Below, one piece after another: positions 47,042-58,740 of a stretch of DNA of 64,000 nucleotides. The stretch lies in contig JANFAH010000039.1 in NCBI GenBank assembly GCA_024663395.1, positions 481,501-545,500 on the forward strand. Reading direction: 5' to 3'. Position numbers and translations under genes: made by a program. Origin of the DNA: Pisolithus tinctorius. Taxonomy: Eukaryota > Basidiomycota > Agaricomycetes > Boletales > Pisolithaceae. The notes beneath the pieces were generated by a model. That model saw only the letters and a program-made list of their open reading frames with translations, was not told the DNA's origin and made no database searches. The number at the start of each line of letters is the position of its first letter. Position 1 is the stretch's first letter.

Positions 47042-50000
47042 ATGGCAGAGCGATCGCGCCGAGCAAAGAAAAATACGGACAAGCTTGCGGCGTACAAACG
47101 CGCACGAGAAGGCGGGAAAAGGGACTGGAAGGTAGGCAATGTGAAGGAGACAGCCTGTCGGTCGATTGACGCGTCACCCAGGTCGATGAAGACGTCGCGT
47201 TATACGACGAGGTCACCGAAGACCAGTACAAGAGTATCGTGCGGGGAAGACTGCAGGAGGACGATTTCGTCGTTGACGATGGCGTAAGCGGTTACATGGA
47301 CAACGGGATGGACGATTGGGGTCACAACGATGTGGACGAGGAGGACGAGGAGGAGGAACGATCACACTCGACCAGGAAATGTAAGTCTGCTACACGATGC
47401 GGTCACTGGCCACCGATCGAGACATACATTACAGCTAAGAAGAGAACTGGGGACGCCGTCGCCAAGTCGAAGGCGAAATCAAAGGCTCCACCCCCACCCG
47501 TCGCGCAGCCTTCGATCAGCGCGTATCGTCCAGCCGTATCCGCCGAGCAGGAAGATGATTTTATGGCGAACCTTCTCGGAGGCATCGAGTCAGGTCCAAG
47601 TCTCGCTCCAAAGAGGACAAAGAAAAGGAAGCCCTCGCCGTTGTCTGATTATGACGACGTGAAACCTGTTGTCGATTCTTCGCCTGTTCCCTACAGAGAA
47701 CGGAAGAGTTCTAGGAACTTAAACTACGATTCTTACTCGTCTGATGGTATGCCTGACGACCTAGGTGCATCTAATCCACCCTCCAGTGACTACGAGGACT
47801 ACTCAACCATGCTGAGTCCCAAGAAGAAAGCGCGTGTCGACAAAGACTCTACCGCAGTGATTCCCGCTATCAAACGCATGGGCGAACTAGCTATGCACAG
47901 CGGTTCGGAAGACGCGTCAATGGATTTTGATGATGTCGACATGGAGGAGTTCATGAAAATCGACGACATCGATGAGAAGCCTACCCTTCCCATCAAGAAA
48001 GAATTGCCTGCAACAAAGCTGGATTCGAAGCCGATCCCTAAGATCGATGTGGCAAAACAGGAGGCTGGTGTTCCTTCCTGGCTTTCCGTCTACGACTCCC
48101 TTGCTGTCACCACCGATGACATGCTAGGGTCAGGTTCCTCATCAAAGTCAAAATCATCCGTAGACGCGCTCAACGAGGATGGAACCCTCTATATGTTTTG
48201 GCTTGATCATCTGGAACACAATGGCAAGCTCTACCTCGTTGGCAAAGTGAAAGACAAATCTTCTGGTACATGGGTGTCGGCGTGTCTCGCTATCGGGGGG
48301 ATGCAACGCAACCTCTTTGTTCTTCCTCGTCAGCTACGAGTCATGGAACAAGAAAATGAGGCAGGCGAAACCGAGATAGTAGACACGGACGTCGTCCCAG
48401 AGAGGCAGGACGTCTACGACGATTTCGATCGCATACGTAGGAAATTGGGTATCAAAGCATGGAAGGCACGCTGGGTCAAACGGAAGTATGCCTTCGACAT
48501 GAAGGACGTTCCTAAGGAAGCCGAATGGATGAAAGTTCTTTACTCGTATGAAGGTGAGTTTTCCTTCGGTCCTCGATCAGTAAGCAGTGACGGATGCTCT
48601 GCAGAGAGCCAGATTCCTATGGATGCCTGCTCACCGAATATCTTTCGAATATTCGGGACGAACACGAGCATTTTCGAAATCTTTGTTCTCAAACGTAAAA
48701 TCATGGGTCCCTGTTGGCTGGTAATCAAGGACGTCAATATCGATGCGTCTGGGGTATGTTATATTTGTTTGTTTCCACTGATCGATCTCGTTGATATTTG
48801 CTTCAGATTTCATGGTGCAAGCTTGAAGCCAACGTCTCCAGTCCAAAAGACGTGAGCCCAATGGGCGACGGCGCCCCAGAACCACCGCCGCTTACTATCA
48901 TGAGTCTTGCTGTGCGAACTGTCCTCAACCACCAAGAAAACAAACGCGAAATAGTTTGCGTCTCTGGTCGCATATGGCGCGACGGTATGCATTGACTTCG
49001 TCCTTTATATCTCCTGCTTATGTACTATACAGTGCGGCTGGATGACCCAACGCCTCCGGAACAGTTGCAATGCACCGTTCATACTCTCGTTCGCCCGCTC
49101 GACAGGTTCCCACCCAAATTCGAAGAATACGCCAGAGCCAATGGCAGAAGTATAATTTCCCCGATGCAGAACGAACGTATGCTTTTAAATAACCTCTTGA
49201 GTTTGTCTTGCCATTTCCCCGGCCTCCCGTAGGTTGACTGGCTTTCAGTGACGATATACAAAGCGGATCCCGACGTATTGATTGGACACGACTTCCTGGG
49301 AGTGTCATTAGATGTCCTCCTTGGCCGAATGAAAGATACTAAGACTGACCACTGGTCACGTCTCGGTCGGTTCAGGAGGGCGAAGTGGATCCCTATTGGT
49401 AGACAAGGTACTAACATTCGGTTCATGGCCGGTCGTTTACTCTGCGACCTTGCTAGTGAAGGTGCACGCGTACGTGAACTTCCATTTGTTTACTGTTCAT
49501 TCTATGCTCAGCTACAATTGGCAGAGCATGATCGCATCCACGACGTGGTCTCTTACCGAGATGTGCAAGTCGCACCTCAAGTCTGACAGGCAGGATATCG
49601 ATGCAGATGACACTGCGACATACTTCGATGGGAGCTTGTCGTCACCGGATATGCTTATGACGTTCGTGCGACACTGCGAACTTGACGCTCACTACCAGAT
49701 GGCTATCGCGTCTAAAGTGCAAATTCTCCCTCTGACGAAACAGCTCACCAATCTTGCTGGTAATGCTTGGTTCGTGATGAGTGTGTAGCAGGAGGCGTGT
49801 TCTAACGTGCCTTTTTTGTAGGAACAAGACCCTAAACGGTGGTCGTGCAGAGCGGAACGAATACATTCTTCTGCACGAATTTCATAGACTGAAATACATC
49901 TGCCCTGACAAGACTTTTGGTAAAAAAGCTCCTAAGCCCGACCCGGACGCTGACGAGGACGGCGAAGGCGGAGGCGGTAAAGGAGGTAAGAGCAGACGCG

Positions 50001-52263
50001 ACAAATATAAAGGTGGATTGGTGTTCGAACCGAAGCGTGGTTTGTGGGACAAGTATATCCTCGTCATGGACTTCAACTCGCTATACCCGAGCATTATCCA
50101 GGAGTACAACATTGATTTCACCACGGTCGATCGGTCAGATAATGTTGGTGGCTCAGACGTTCAGTTTAGTGAGCGACGCTGACGAGGGATTTTGCCAGGA
50201 CGCAGACGAGACAATACCCGATCCCCCTGATTCACATATTCCACAAGGTGTCTTGCCGAGACTTATTGCAACCTTAGTCCAACGTCGACGGCAAGTTAAA
50301 TCGCTGATGAAAGACCGCTCGGTACCACACGCGAAGCTCCTTCAAGTACGTCGCGTGCGTTTGTGCATGGTCTCCAAAAGTTGACGATCGAGTTTGCCAC
50401 AGTACGATATCAAACAACAAGCGTTAAAGTTGACGGCGAACAGTATGTATGGGTGTCTGGGTTTCGAGTACTCCCGGTTCTACGCCCGCCCTCTCGCTGC
50501 GTTGACGACCTTCAAGGGTCGAGAGATTCTCACGCACACACGTGAACTGGCGGAAACTCTGCAGCTCGATGTTAGTTCGCCGTCTTCCTCCGCTGGATCC
50601 ATCCATTCTAAGGGAGGTTTTCTAGGTGGTGTACGGAGACACCGACTCCGTCTTCGTCAATTCGAACGTGACAGAGCTCTCGGAGGCCCTCAAGATATCC
50701 GCAGAGTTCAAGCGAGCCGTCAACAATCAATACAAACTTCTTGAGATCGACCTTGACGGCATATTTGCACGACTCCTGCTTCTGCAGAAAAAGAAGTATG
50801 CAGCGCTTAAAGTTGAGGAAGGAACACGTACGTCAATTGAGGTCAAAGGTTTAGATATGAAGCGCAGGGAGTATTGCGCGCTGTCGAAGAATGTTTCACA
50901 GTAAGTGATCGTTTCATGTGACTTGGTTGCGTTGATTCAGGTGTACGGTGCGTAACCGGCAGGTATGTGCTGGATCAAATTTTGTCAGGCGAGGCAACCG
51001 AATTCGTTGTGCAAAATATCCACGAGTACCTCACTACGATCGGTTTAAACGTACGGAGTGGCAAGGTCAATGTGGAGGAGTTTATCATCCACAAGGTACG
51101 TGATTCCCGCAAGTCCCAAGGACTTATTGGCATGTAATATACAGCGGCTGGGAAAAAACCCGGAGGATTACCCCGATGCGAAGAGTCAACCCCATGTCCA
51201 AGTTGCGCTCCGTATGAAGGCCAAAGGTGGTAGTGCCCGGTCCGGAGATGTCATTCCTTATGTCTTCTGTATCGGAAATGGCGAAGAGCCCTCGAAAACC
51301 GCGCAGGCTGACCGTGCGAGGCATCCGGATGAGTTGAAGAAAGCAGCACCTGGAGAGTTGGACATTGATTACGAGCATTACCTTGCCAACCAGATTTTAC
51401 CACCCATCGAACGCCTGTGTGATCCAATTGAAGGAACGGACAGAACTCGGCTAGCTGAGTGCTTAGGTGAGTCGTTCGCCTTCATTTTGGCTGTGATCTA
51501 ACCCAGAAGCAGGGCTCGACCCGAGTCGTTACCGAACTGCTGGGAGCGGAGGCGGAGGCCCAGCATTCGCTACCCTCGAGTCACAGATCCCAGATTCTGA
51601 GCGGTTCAAGGATTGTCAGCCCTTTTTTATTCGGTGTAGAAAATGTAAGGGCGAGGCTGAATTCAGACCGATCTGGGAGCGAGAAGTACGTCCTGCTTTT
51701 CGGTGTCCAGTAACAGACTGATTGAGGGGACTGGCAGTCCTCGGTTCTACAGCCCACCGGTCCTGCTTGCCTAGCATGCTCGAGCCAGTTCCCGACTATA
51801 AGTTTACAGACGCAGCTAGAGGTGCAGATACGGGCACGCATCGCACAGTACTATTTGGCCTGGCTTATATGTGGTGACTCGACATGTGCGAATCGCACCC
51901 GGTCTATGAAAGTGTACGGTCGTCGGTGCCTCCGGCTCGGGTGTGAGGGGATCATGCGATACGAATATTCGGATGCGGACCTGTACAATCAACTAAAATA
52001 TTTCCAGAGTCTGTTCGACGGCGACAAAGCGAAAAAAGCTGCCCTAGGCAGTGCGAGCTCCCGTGCGTCACTCTCTTTTTCCCGGACCTGCCATCATCGT
52101 GGTTCAACTTGTTACATTTGCAGGCGAAGTCGGGGAGATCACGAATAATGAGAACTGTATTCAGTTCTTCAAAGATATGAATGAGATCGTTAACAAGTAT
52201 CTTGAACGGTGTGGGAGGCGCTGGGTTGATCTCAACGCCCTATTTTCCGGCATGAAACTATGA
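47042..52263 (+). CDS. POL1: DNA polymerase alpha catalytic subunit
   Basis: Seventeen inferred exons join to 1,451 codons plus stop, close to the usual length (about 1,450-1,470) of this replicative family B polymerase, which extends primase primers in the nucleus. The N-terminal domain has [20 protein letters not shown] and [20 protein letters not shown], followed by an acidic Ser-rich region. Then come [14 protein letters not shown], the inactive exonuclease-like region with [16 protein letters not shown], motif [10 protein letters not shown] (50,069-50,095), motif [10 protein letters not shown] (50,427-50,453) and motif C YGDTDS (50,632-50,649). Last are two C-terminal Cys clusters (CRKC with CLAC; CGDSTC with RRCLRLGC) that bind zinc and the B subunit. 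No disabling change was found. The least certain joins are around exons 9-10 (50,126-50,198) and the 49,770 donor GTTCGT. Confidence 0.93.
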
Positions 52264-52362
52264 CCATTTTACTGTATGTATGTATACTCAACAATAGATG
52301 TATCTACTACCACCAGAAATCCGTGCATTCTTAGTACGAGGGTATGATTTCTGCAACTGCTG

Positions 52363-53148
52363 CTACGACTTGGGTGGTATGTCACAGACACTGGCGTACT
52401 TGCGCCGATGGTAGAGAAGAGGCAACGTCCGTAACCTGTCATTTTCCCCCGTCTGTTCTTCTACCCATGGAACACGTTCGACACGCGATACCCGCGCAAT
52501 GAACAGCTCTGAAGTAAAACCACCATACCCCTCAACTTGTTCCGAAGGGTGACGTCCTGGCACCCAACGCAAGTCTCCCAATGGCAGCGAGCGAGATATC
52601 AACGTGCACGACAGTGCGCCCAGTGCACCAGATAGGATCGGAAACCCCTCCTCAGACTTGGTCCACTGTACGTCCGGGTCCTCTAGTGGTCGCGGGTGGA
52701 GGTCCGGTCTCGAGAATTTGACAGCGAGGTGGGGTTGTGCGGCTGAGAGGATGTTTATAACCATGTGGGCAGCGTTGGTTCCAGATACGTTGTGTACGTG
52801 TGTGTTTAGGGCGGTTGCCATACGGGAGGGTATGCGCAGGGAGAACGCGACGAGCGGAAGGGGGTCGAACGCGATCGAAGTGAACGAGGATAGCGTTGCA
52901 CCATGGTATGCTCCCCCTATACCGTCATGGAGTTTTCTACACTCGTTTTCATCCGTGTCCACGCGTGGATCAGACGGCACGAGCGTCGTGACTACAGCCA
53001 CGGACTGCGCCGTTTCCCTCAACAGCTGGCGAAGCTGTTCTCGAGTATGTTCGGTGTCCGCGCTAGAGGGCGTCGCGATGCAGCGTATGTATTCTCGCGA
53101 TCTCCGCGAGAGGTTGCGTCTCCCCAACGCTAGGCATGCTGAGAGCAT
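52363..53148 (-). CDS. Flavin reductase-like (FMN-binding) domain protein, probably mitochondrial
   Basis: A single exon of 261 codons. The first 30 residues are rich in Arg and Ser (ALGRRNLSRRSREYIRCIAT), as in a mitochondrial presequence. The flavin reductase-like domain shows SVAVVTTLVP, YHGATLSSFTSIAFDPLPLV followed by AFSLR, FPILSGALGALSC, and a C-terminal LPLLYHRRKY, the usual ending of fungal members. Such proteins bind FMN and reduce it with NAD(P)H or serve as oxidoreductases of unknown substrate. It is convergent with POL1 (99 bp between stops) and lies downstream of an Hsp20 gene on the same strand. Confidence 0.8.
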   Translation of the reverse strand: MLSACLALGRRNLSRRSREYIRCIATPSSADTEHTREQLRQLLRETAQSVAVVTTLVPSDPRVDTDENECRKLHDGIGGAYHGATLSSFTSIAFDPLPLVAFSLRIPSRMATALNTHVHNVSGTNAAHMVINILSAAQPHLAVKFSRPDLHPRPLEDPDVQWTKSEEGFPILSGALGALSCTLISRSLPLGDLRWVPGRHPSEQVEGYGGFTSELFIARVSRVERVPWVEEQTGENDRLRTLPLLYHRRKYASVCDIPPKS

Positions 53149-53374
53149 CGCTTGTGCGCCAAATACAGCTCATTATTGACATTACGCGGTGAGCATCGGA
53201 GGCGTTGTTTGCACTTATTGAATTCAGAAGGCGCTGACTAATCTGATCACAACTCTTCATTGCAGTAGCTACCAAGTTACTAGTACAAAAATCGGAGCGG
53301 AGCCATTCTGAAGTACAATTGCTAACAACCACCGAGCAAGATTCCTTCCTTTCTCATTGTATGAATTTCGTCCC

Positions 53375-53950
53375 TCAAGAGATGGTGATGCGATGAGGTT
53401 GCTGTTCAGCGGTAAGTTTGGGGAATGTCACGGTCAAGACCCCATTCTCCATCTTTGCCTTGATATCCTCGGGCTACACGTCGGCACAGTAAGTATTCAG
53501 GCGTACGCTTGAATACTAACGACAACTTCTTACCTTGACACCGGTAGGCAACTGGATGGTGCGCGAGAACTTGCCATGGTGGCGTTCCCGCACTGCAAAT
53601 CCGCCTTCTTCACGGGAATCTGATTTATTGAACTCCCCAGAGACCGTCATGCGATTCTCGTGGAGGTCAATAGCGACGTCTTCTGTACGCAACCCCGGCA
53701 GTTCAAAGGTTGCGGTAACAGTATTCGTACCCTCGTTCTCATGAAGATCTAACCTATCGAGCGTGTTAGCCTTCAACAACGAAAGAGGTGCGCAATGCAC
53801 TTACTTTGGGCACAGGACACCCTGTCGCCTTTCGAGGTTTCGTCCGCCTTCAGTCAAGGCGCCCTGACGTGGAAAGCGAGACGCGAATGCGTTTTCAAAC
53901 AGACGGTCGAACTCAGTGAATGGGTCGTAGTAGAACTGAGAAAGCGACAT
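53375..53950 (-). CDS. Small heat shock protein (Hsp20 family), first of divergent pair
   Basis: Exons 53,805-53,950, 53,534-53,753 and 53,375-53,473 join to 154 codons plus stop. It starts MSLSQFYYDPFTEFDRLFEN. The alpha-crystallin domain has TNTVTATFELPGL, NRMTVSGEFNKSD, the RERHHGKFSRTIQLP strand and ENGVLTVTFPK. It forms ATP-independent chaperone oligomers in the cytosol. Exon plan and sequence are close to the partner gene at 54,448 on the opposite strand; exon 2 is 220 bp in both, so the two arose by inverted duplication. A TATA-type CATATAAAAGG on the minus strand lies near 54,025-54,035. Confidence 0.9.
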
Positions 53951-54447
53951 ATTGTTTCGTGTGCGATTAAGAGAGGCGAGTTTACTAGTGAGGCGTTATG
54001 TGTCCTGAAAGGTTTGTCTGAAGGCCTTTTATATGCGTCAAGGTAGCTGGTCCGCAGCAATCTTGAATCTTCTGGAGACCGCTGTGCCTTGGACATTTCC
54101 GGTTATCTCTTCGAATAAATACTCGTTTCTTCTCTTGAATGCCAGTACTTTGCGGCTTAGGCGGAACATGTGCTAGAATGACATCATGAGATTCCTTTTC
54201 CGTTCAGAAGCAAACACTCGGCGTTGTCTCACCACCAAAACAGGAACTCAACGCCAGCTGGAAGCCTAGAACGTTCCTGAATATCTCTGAATGTGTGTCG
54301 TCCTTTGCGGCTCGTCGAGAACGTTCAACACGGTACTACGGTTATGTAAACGGTGTGCAGGAGTTCCCTACATAAGAGGGGACTGAGACAGCTGTTGTCC
54401 GCTGTGAACTACCGGTCCTTGTCCTGCTAGTACGAACACCACTTGAA
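53951..54447. promoter_or_regulatory. Divergent heat-shock promoter with HSEs
   Basis: The gap between the two Hsp20 ATGs holds heat-shock element patterns. GAAtcTTCtgGAg is at 54,065-54,077. A perfect GAAcgTTCctGAA is at 54,269-54,281. A shorter GAAcgTTC is at 54,319-54,326. A TATA-like element for the minus gene is near 54,025-54,035 and a weaker TACATAAGAGG for the plus gene near 54,369. HSF1 binding is inferred from the consensus. Confidence 0.75.
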
Positions 54448-55030
54448 ATGTCTTCTGTCATGCGCTTCTACTACGACCCTCTCACCGAATTCGACCGTCT
54501 CTTCGATGACGCATTTACAGCCCGTTTCCAACCCTTGACTGCTGTGACTGAGAGGAACCAGACCTCCGGCACAAATCAGCAGGGCTTGCTCCGGCCCAGG
54601 TAGGAATTTATCATGGCGCATCTTCATGAGATACCTCATATGTGTTCCAAAGGATGGACCTTCGTGAGAACAAAGAGACCAATACTGTCACGGCAACATT
54701 TGAGTTGCCGGGATTGAACAGTGATGACGTCTCCATCGAAGTTCAGCACAATCGCTTGACAGTCTCAGGAGAGTTCAAGAAGGACGAATCCCGCAAGGAG
54801 GGCGGTTATTCGGTCCGCGAATGCCGTCGTGGCAAGTTCTCGCGGACTATCCAGCTTCCTGTTGGAGTACAGGTTGGTACCCAAATCCGCCTTTGTTTGC
54901 AAGACATGCTGACGTAGCCGTGCAGCCTGAGGAAGTGAAGGCGAAGATGGATAATGGTGTTTTGACTGTCACCTTCCCAAAGACGACTCCTGAGCAACAA
55001 CCTCATCGTATTTCCATCTCTAAACTCTAG
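54448..55030 (+). CDS. Small heat shock protein (Hsp20 family), second of divergent pair
   Basis: Exons 54,448-54,599, 54,653-54,872 and 54,926-55,030 join to 158 codons plus stop. The N-terminus has MRFYYDPLTEFDRLFDDAF. The alpha-crystallin domain has TNTVTATFELPGLNSDDV, NRLTVSGEFKKDE, RGKFSRTIQLPVGV and DNGVLTVTFPKTTPEQQPH. Function is as for its neighbour. The N-terminal linker (TSGTNQQGLL) differs most between the two proteins and may change oligomer size or client range (inference). Confidence 0.9.
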
Positions 55031-55530
55031 ATATCGTGCAGATTACAGGCATCTGCAATGTAAAGTACCCAATGGCTCTGTAGCGTTGTACTGTAATCGT
55101 AACCGTATCCGCAATTGATTTCGACACGAAGATGAGGAGGAAATAAGTCTCCTTCACGGGAAAAGATGCTGCGCCTTTTCTTTGTCGTATGAGCTTGGGA
55201 AGTTGGATATCTACGTGGCGCGTTGCGGGATCGGGATTCGGTGGGCTGCTGTCCTCGTGCTATTTGAAAATTACCCCATATCATTGCCTTCGCAGATCCC
55301 GCTCGGCCGCATAGGACATATCTAATCAGCGGAATTGCAACGAGCCATATCGGGCCTGACTGTGGCTGATCTCAGACGTGCCAGATTCTTTGGTCCGCGA
55401 CGAGTCTTCTCTCCTTCGTCTTCCAAGCTTCATAATCGACGTGAACGAGAAAGCACAACTGGTATCGATATACAGAGTGGTGCACGAGATTGAAACCTTG
55501 TGTTTCACGTCCAACCTGATGTGTCGTTAC
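55031..55530. other. No gene recognised
   Basis: 3' region of the Hsp20 gene and of the convergent small gene. No supported coding or RNA feature. Confidence 0.5.
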
Positions 55531-55962
55531 TCATGAGTCAGTCGTTCCGTAATCAGGAGTTCCGATGACCCAGACCTTTGCTGAGGGAAGAAACCGCAGT
55601 TCCTTCAGGACTGTCATATTCCGTACTGATCCTACCAGTGGCTCGTCGACTTCCCAGATATAGTTCGATGCAACGACTTTGGAAACCAATGACTCACTTC
55701 CGATCCCGTTTGGTAGGAGTTTTCTGATAGAACCCTCTAGTATTTCATACTGTTGCTGCGCAGTCTCCGGAGAAAGGTGGTATATCATTCCCTGTTTCCT
55801 GTGGATACAATTCATATCCAAGGGACGATTCCGTCCGAGAGATCCCTTATCGGAGTTCCATATCCGCATCCTGGGCTTATAAACATCAGCTTCGAACGTT
55901 GCCCTCCCCATGTCCTCCACAACCACTAGTACCGAATCATTTTCAGATACATTCCCGGACAT
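55531..55962 (-). CDS. Unrecognised 143-residue protein
   Basis: A single open frame of 143 codons on the minus strand. The protein is mixed in charge, with VLVVVEDMGRATFEADVYKP near the start, YHLSPETAQQQYEILEGSIR in the middle and VLKELRFLPSAKVWVIGTPD near the end. I recognise no domain. Its presumed ATG (55,960-55,962) overlaps the presumed ATG of the divergent dynamin gene by two bases, so one of the two starts may be wrong, or this frame may not be a gene. Codon choice looks ordinary for the right half of the window. Confidence 0.4.
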   Translation of the reverse strand: MSGNVSENDSVLVVVEDMGRATFEADVYKPRMRIWNSDKGSLGRNRPLDMNCIHRKQGMIYHLSPETAQQQYEILEGSIRKLLPNGIGSESLVSKVVASNYIWEVDEPLVGSVRNMTVLKELRFLPSAKVWVIGTPDYGTTDS

Positions 55963-58598
55963 GAATGCCTCCGTCGGCCTATCAGACCCTACGAATGCTC
56001 AGGATCGTCGAGCTCTGTTAGATCTACTCAACCGCCTTCGTAATACAGGGTGAAGTGGTCCATACGAATCTTCTGAGAAGATGTAAGCTGATGTAGCATG
56101 TTCTGTCCTAGCGTGCAGAAGGATATCGACCTGCCGATGATTGCTGTTATCGGCAATCAAAGCGCGGGGAAGTCCTCGTTAATCGAGTCCATCTCAGGGC
56201 TCACACTGCCGCGATCGTCGGGTACTTGCACAAGGCAAATACCTCATTGTTCGCTTTGAATTGTTGACACTGTGATGACTAGTGATCCACAGGTGCCCAA
56301 CTGAATGTAGGCTAACGCATACAGACTCTGAATGGACTTGCATCGTGAGGCTTCACTTAAACACGGATGAACGTGGTTCTCCTATAAAGCCTCGCGTTGT
56401 CCCTTTCGGAGAAGCTTTGACTAGTAAAGCCGAAGTGGAGGAAAGGATTAGACGTGCACAAAGGGCAATCCTGAATCCGAAAACAGATCCCGACGATTTC
56501 TTACGCGGTGCGACCGTAGATGAGAACGAAACATCGTTCTCGCGCAACTATGTTTCGTTAGACATCAGCGGTCGGGATCTAGCAGATTTATCTTTTGTAG
56601 ATCTTCCCGGGCTTATCGCGAGCGTGGGGCAATCAGGACGTGTGCACGATATAGAGTTGGTGAAAAATCTCGTCGTTTCGTACATCGAGCGAGCGAGTTG
56701 TCTCATACTGCTGACAGTTGCCTGTGAAAGTGAGTTACCTGTTCCACCGCTTATGTGTGCTCATTGACGCTCTTCGCAGCCGACTTCGAAAACCAAGGCG
56801 CACACCATCTTGCCAAGCAGCATGATCCTGAGGGGAGACGGACTGTTGGCAAGTCACGAAGGCCTTTCTCGTCTTTGCCACTGACCTAGCCACTACACAG
56901 GTGTACTTACGAAGCCCGATCGCATTCCATACGGCGAGGAAGAGTCATGGGCCAGACTCATCCGGAATGAAGTGGAGCCACTGGCCAATAATTGGTATTG
57001 CGTAAAGCAGCCTGGCTCGAGTGATCTCGCACAGGGTATAACCTGGGCGGAGGCACGTGCTCAAGAAGATTGTTTCTTCGCTGGCACCCCGCCATGGTGT
57101 GATCTTGAAGATCATTTCCAGTCGTTCCTCCGCACCAGCAAGCTTACAGAACGATTGAGTAACATCCTAGCAGAACTCATATCTAGAAGGTTCGTCATGC
57201 CTATTTGCCTACTCCATCCATGTCAAGGTGAATGCTTATCACTTGCCTATACACACATAGATTACCGGAGATACAAGACGAGCTGTACAGGGTTCTGCAA
57301 CACGCAGAAAAGGACCTCGCGGACCTTCCGCCTGTGCCACCATCTGATCCTGTAAGCGAAGCCCTTCGTATCCTTAGCGAGTTCCGCAAAGAACTCTCCG
57401 ATCGGATTGAGGGTACGCCTGAAGAAAATGGGCTCTTGCAAAAGATAAGAGTTCACACTACGAGGTTCAAGCGGGAAATACGAGCAACCGCTCCCAGCTT
57501 TATACCGTGGGTGCGGCAGGAGGCACATCAGCACCGGCTTCCCCCAACGTCATTCCTGGACAACGAGGAGAAGCCTCTCACGGGAGGCAATGATCAGCAA
57601 GTCGCAATCACCTCGAAGAATATATACATTGAAGAAGTCATGGAAAGAGCGGAAATGTGAGTCTCAACGGCTTTTCGATGTTGGCTACGTTGCTCTGACA
57701 ACCTGAAGCTCCCGCACACGAGAGCTGCCCGATCATACCCCCTTTGTCGTTCAGCATAATTACATTACAGAATATGTCGAGAAGTGGAGGAGACCGGCAA
57801 CGATCATGTTCGATGCCGTCTACGATGTTCTCAAGAAAGACCTAGAGAACACGGTTGACAAGCATTTCAAGCACATAGGCCGGGGTGGCGCACATCAGTC
57901 CGTATTGTAAGTTCTCGGTCTTTCTTTGCGTTCCCTGGGTACTAATGAGGTGGCAAGGATGATAATACAAGATCATCTCGATCAGGTAGCGGCACGGACG
58001 AAGGACAGGATCGAATGGCTCGTAAAGCTGGAGAACGACCCCCAAACATTAAACACCGATTACTATCTTCACTATCGAGACAAATTTGCGGGGTATTACA
58101 GGTCTTGCCGTCACAGCGACGATTTGCCAACGAAGTTGTGGGCGAACAACAACCCGGAAGTTAACCGAGTCATGGCGGGACTCGCACAACTTGGGATCAG
58201 TACACGTGTCGATGCCCTACCCAAACTACTCCCTTCCGATCCAATGCAGACAGGGTTAGATATCATGGCGAGTGTGCGTGCGTATTTCCAAGGTACGAAG
58301 TCCACCTCGTCAAGATGGGTTGCCGATGCGGAACTGACGCGATGTCTCTTCAGTATCATACAAGCGCTTCGTTGATGGGGTGTGTATGTCCATCGATCAC
58401 GAGGCTGTTCGCGGACTAGAACGTGGTCTTGATCGAGCCTTGTGGGATGGTCTGGAGGTTACGGGTCCAGGGGCCCAGGAACGCTGCGCAGCGATGTTCC
58501 AGGAGCCTGCTTCGATCGCAGGGCGGAGGCAAGAATTGATGAGAAAGATCGACAGGTTGGCGGCAGCCAAAACGGAACTCCGCCAACTGAGTGTTTAA
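55961..58598 (+). CDS. Dynamin-like GTPase (Mx/Vps1-like)
   Basis: About nine exons give roughly 725 residues. The GTPase domain has G1 [20 protein letters not shown] (Walker A at 56,152-56,175), G3 DLPG (about 56,600-56,611) preceded by ADLSFV, and G4 TKPD (56,909-56,920). The middle/stalk part includes [11 protein letters not shown] and [19 protein letters not shown]. The C-terminal assembly (GED) helix region ends [20 protein letters not shown] and a stop at 58,596. Proteins of this type assemble on membranes and use GTP to remodel them; many such Mx-like members occur in mushrooms. No PH or transmembrane segment is seen. Two introns are best read as GC-AG (donors at 56,235 and 56,849). 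Confidence 0.85.
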
Positions 58599-58740
58599 AG
58601 TCGTGCGCCTTCAGATGGAGTTATGCCTATGTTCTTCCCCCGTTTGTAGTTGAAGTTGTACGAATGTTCACTGTGTGTAGAATTTCATTGGAGGCGTGTA
58701 CAGAAGCGCGAATATTTACAAAACATCGAGTCCCCGCTTA

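Noticed and set aside
52604..53179. Open frame of 191 codons on the plus strand
   Set aside because: It is the antisense shadow of the flavin reductase-like gene, which has clear family motifs on the minus strand.
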